From F1-20-MAGs119 sp041164425 (GTDB taxonomy: Bacteria; Actinomycetota; Acidimicrobiia; Acidimicrobiales; Ilumatobacteraceae): a stretch of 14,155 nucleotides of DNA. Of the stretch, positions 13,611 to 14,155 are shown piece by piece. Where the stretch lies: NCBI GenBank assembly GCA_041164425.1, contig JBEAPO010000163.1, positions 1 through 14,155 on the forward strand, read 5' to 3'. A program made the position numbers and the translations under genes. The notes beneath the pieces are model-generated. The model worked only from the letters and a program-made list of their open reading frames with translations. It searched no databases and was not told the DNA's origin. Position 1 is the first letter of the stretch, and the number at the start of each line of letters is the position of its first letter.

Positions 13611-14093
13611 GTGTCAAGTCACCTGCTTCCCGACGATCATTCGTTGAACGATTGGGTGGCATTGACCGGACATACACTCGATGTCGGCACTGCATACGAA
13701 TGGGCACTGCAACCATCTTGCGGTGCAGTGGTGGTGTTTTCCGGAACCGTCCGTGACCACGCCGACGGTCGCGACAACGTGAGCCACCTCACGTATGAGG
13801 CCTACGAGGACAAGGCGCTCGAAAGGATGAACGAAATCATCGCCGAGGCGCGACGCAAGTGGCCCACCATCGTGCGTGTCGCCATGTTGCACCGTGTCGG
13901 GCGGCTGTCGTTGCTCGAGTCTTCCGTTCTCGTTGTCGTGTCATCTCCACACCGCCCCGAGGCGTTCGAAGCCGGCCGCTTCTGCATCGACGCGTTGAAG
14001 GTTGCGGTTCCGATCTGGAAGCAAGAAGAGTGGTCTGACGGAACCGATTGGGGCACCGGCGCGCACGACATCGGAAGCGTGCCGCGGTCATGA
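13611..14093 (+). CDS. moaE: Molybdopterin synthase catalytic subunit MoaE
   Basis: A 160-residue MoaE. With its small partner MoaD it inserts two sulfurs into cyclic pyranopterin monophosphate to make molybdopterin. Diagnostic segments are GAVVVFSGTVRDHADGRDN, LTYEAYEDKALERM, HRVGRLSLLESSVLVVVSSPHR, and LKVAVPIWKQEEW. Lys130 and Lys137 have the same 7-residue spacing as the E. coli active-site lysines 119 and 126. A much longer frame reads back to 12879 through the antisense membrane-protein gene and is a shadow. GTG 13611 with a -10 just upstream is preferred, and it leaves an N-terminal extension of about 30 residues before the MoaE fold. No other molybdopterin genes are in view. The stop overlaps the ATG of the next gene (ATGA). 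Confidence 0.93.
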   Translation: MSSHLLPDDHSLNDWVALTGHTLDVGTAYEWALQPSCGAVVVFSGTVRDHADGRDNVSHLTYEAYEDKALERMNEIIAEARRKWPTIVRVAMLHRVGRLSLLESSVLVVVSSPHRPEAFEAGRFCIDALKVAVPIWKQEEWSDGTDWGTGAHDIGSVPRS

Positions 14094-14155
14094 TCGCCGC
14101 ACAAGCCGCCGTCCTCGTCTTTGCTCTTCTCGCACTCGGATGCGGAGCAGCGTTG
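14090..14155 (+). CDS. Start of an unidentified membrane or exported protein (runs off window)
   Basis: Only 22 codons are visible. The ATG overlaps the moaE TGA as ATGA, so translation is probably coupled to moaE. The visible residues (MIAAQAAVLVFALLALGCG) form one hydrophobic stretch, either a first membrane helix or a signal sequence. A Cys at position 18 follows A-L-G, which is not a convincing lipobox. Too little is present to name a function. Confidence 0.5.
   Translation, partial: MIAAQAAVLVFALLALGCGAAL

Noticed and set aside
1..14155. Mobile element, prophage, defence island or biosynthetic cluster
   Set aside because: There is no transposase, integrase, restriction, toxin or synthase gene and no obvious shift in composition. 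All genes look like ordinary core or lineage genes, so the novelty here is regulatory and at motif level.

Overview
The window is a GC-rich chromosomal segment from an actinobacterium. Two WhiB-family iron-sulfur regulators, a SenX3/RegX3-type two-component pair and a DUF2342 zincin-like protein are all actinobacterial hallmarks. An ExxWRHPSEL motif ahead of a single membrane helix, together with the overall gene content, makes class Acidimicrobiia (Ilumatobacter-like) my best guess; that placement is inference, not proof. At least seven genes have a TANNNT hexamer 6-8 nt before the start codon, the layout of leaderless actinobacterial transcripts. I used it to choose several starts.

Layout, left to right. 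(1) Bases 1-1162, minus strand: a class III adenylate cyclase domain protein, translationally coupled by a GTGA overlap to a truncated-by-window GH1-like glycosidase whose acid/base Glu position is Thr. (2) Bases 1197-3260, plus strand: a large von Willebrand factor A protein with an intact MIDAS and a Met/Gln-rich middle, followed by two hairpins that act as terminator candidates. (3) Bases 3290-3801: a whiB2/whmD-like gene with a promoter and structured leader, followed by four tandem 22-bp palindromic repeats that begin inside its last codons. (4) Bases 3799-5129: a glutamate formimidoyltransferase-like gene (minus), a 55-residue TatA (plus) and a second WhiB gene (minus). (5) Bases 5219-10315, plus strand: an 86-residue orphan protein, then three 24-bp palindromic repeats, 11-bp PHO-box-like repeats, and the tightly packed operon ppk-phoU-senX3-regX3. 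(6) Bases 10347-14155: a 12-helix MFS transporter that overlaps tail to tail with a DUF2342 protein, a single-pass membrane protein with a degenerate trypsin-like domain, moaE, and the start of a next gene coupled to moaE.

The clearest functional unit is the phosphate/polyphosphate operon: polyphosphate kinase 1, the PhoU phosphate-signalling adaptor, the sensor kinase and the response regulator lie within about 4.7 kb, with gaps of 7 nt or less or overlaps. The repeats just upstream look like regulatory DNA, some probably read by the operon's own RegX3. No pst transporter genes are present in the window.

I found no mobile element, tRNA, rRNA, CRISPR array or obvious horizontally acquired island. 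The strongest unexplained signals are two separate short palindromic tandem arrays, after whiB2 and before ppk. Both have GTCA...TGAC cores, and in both the first copy contains the stop codon of the preceding gene.
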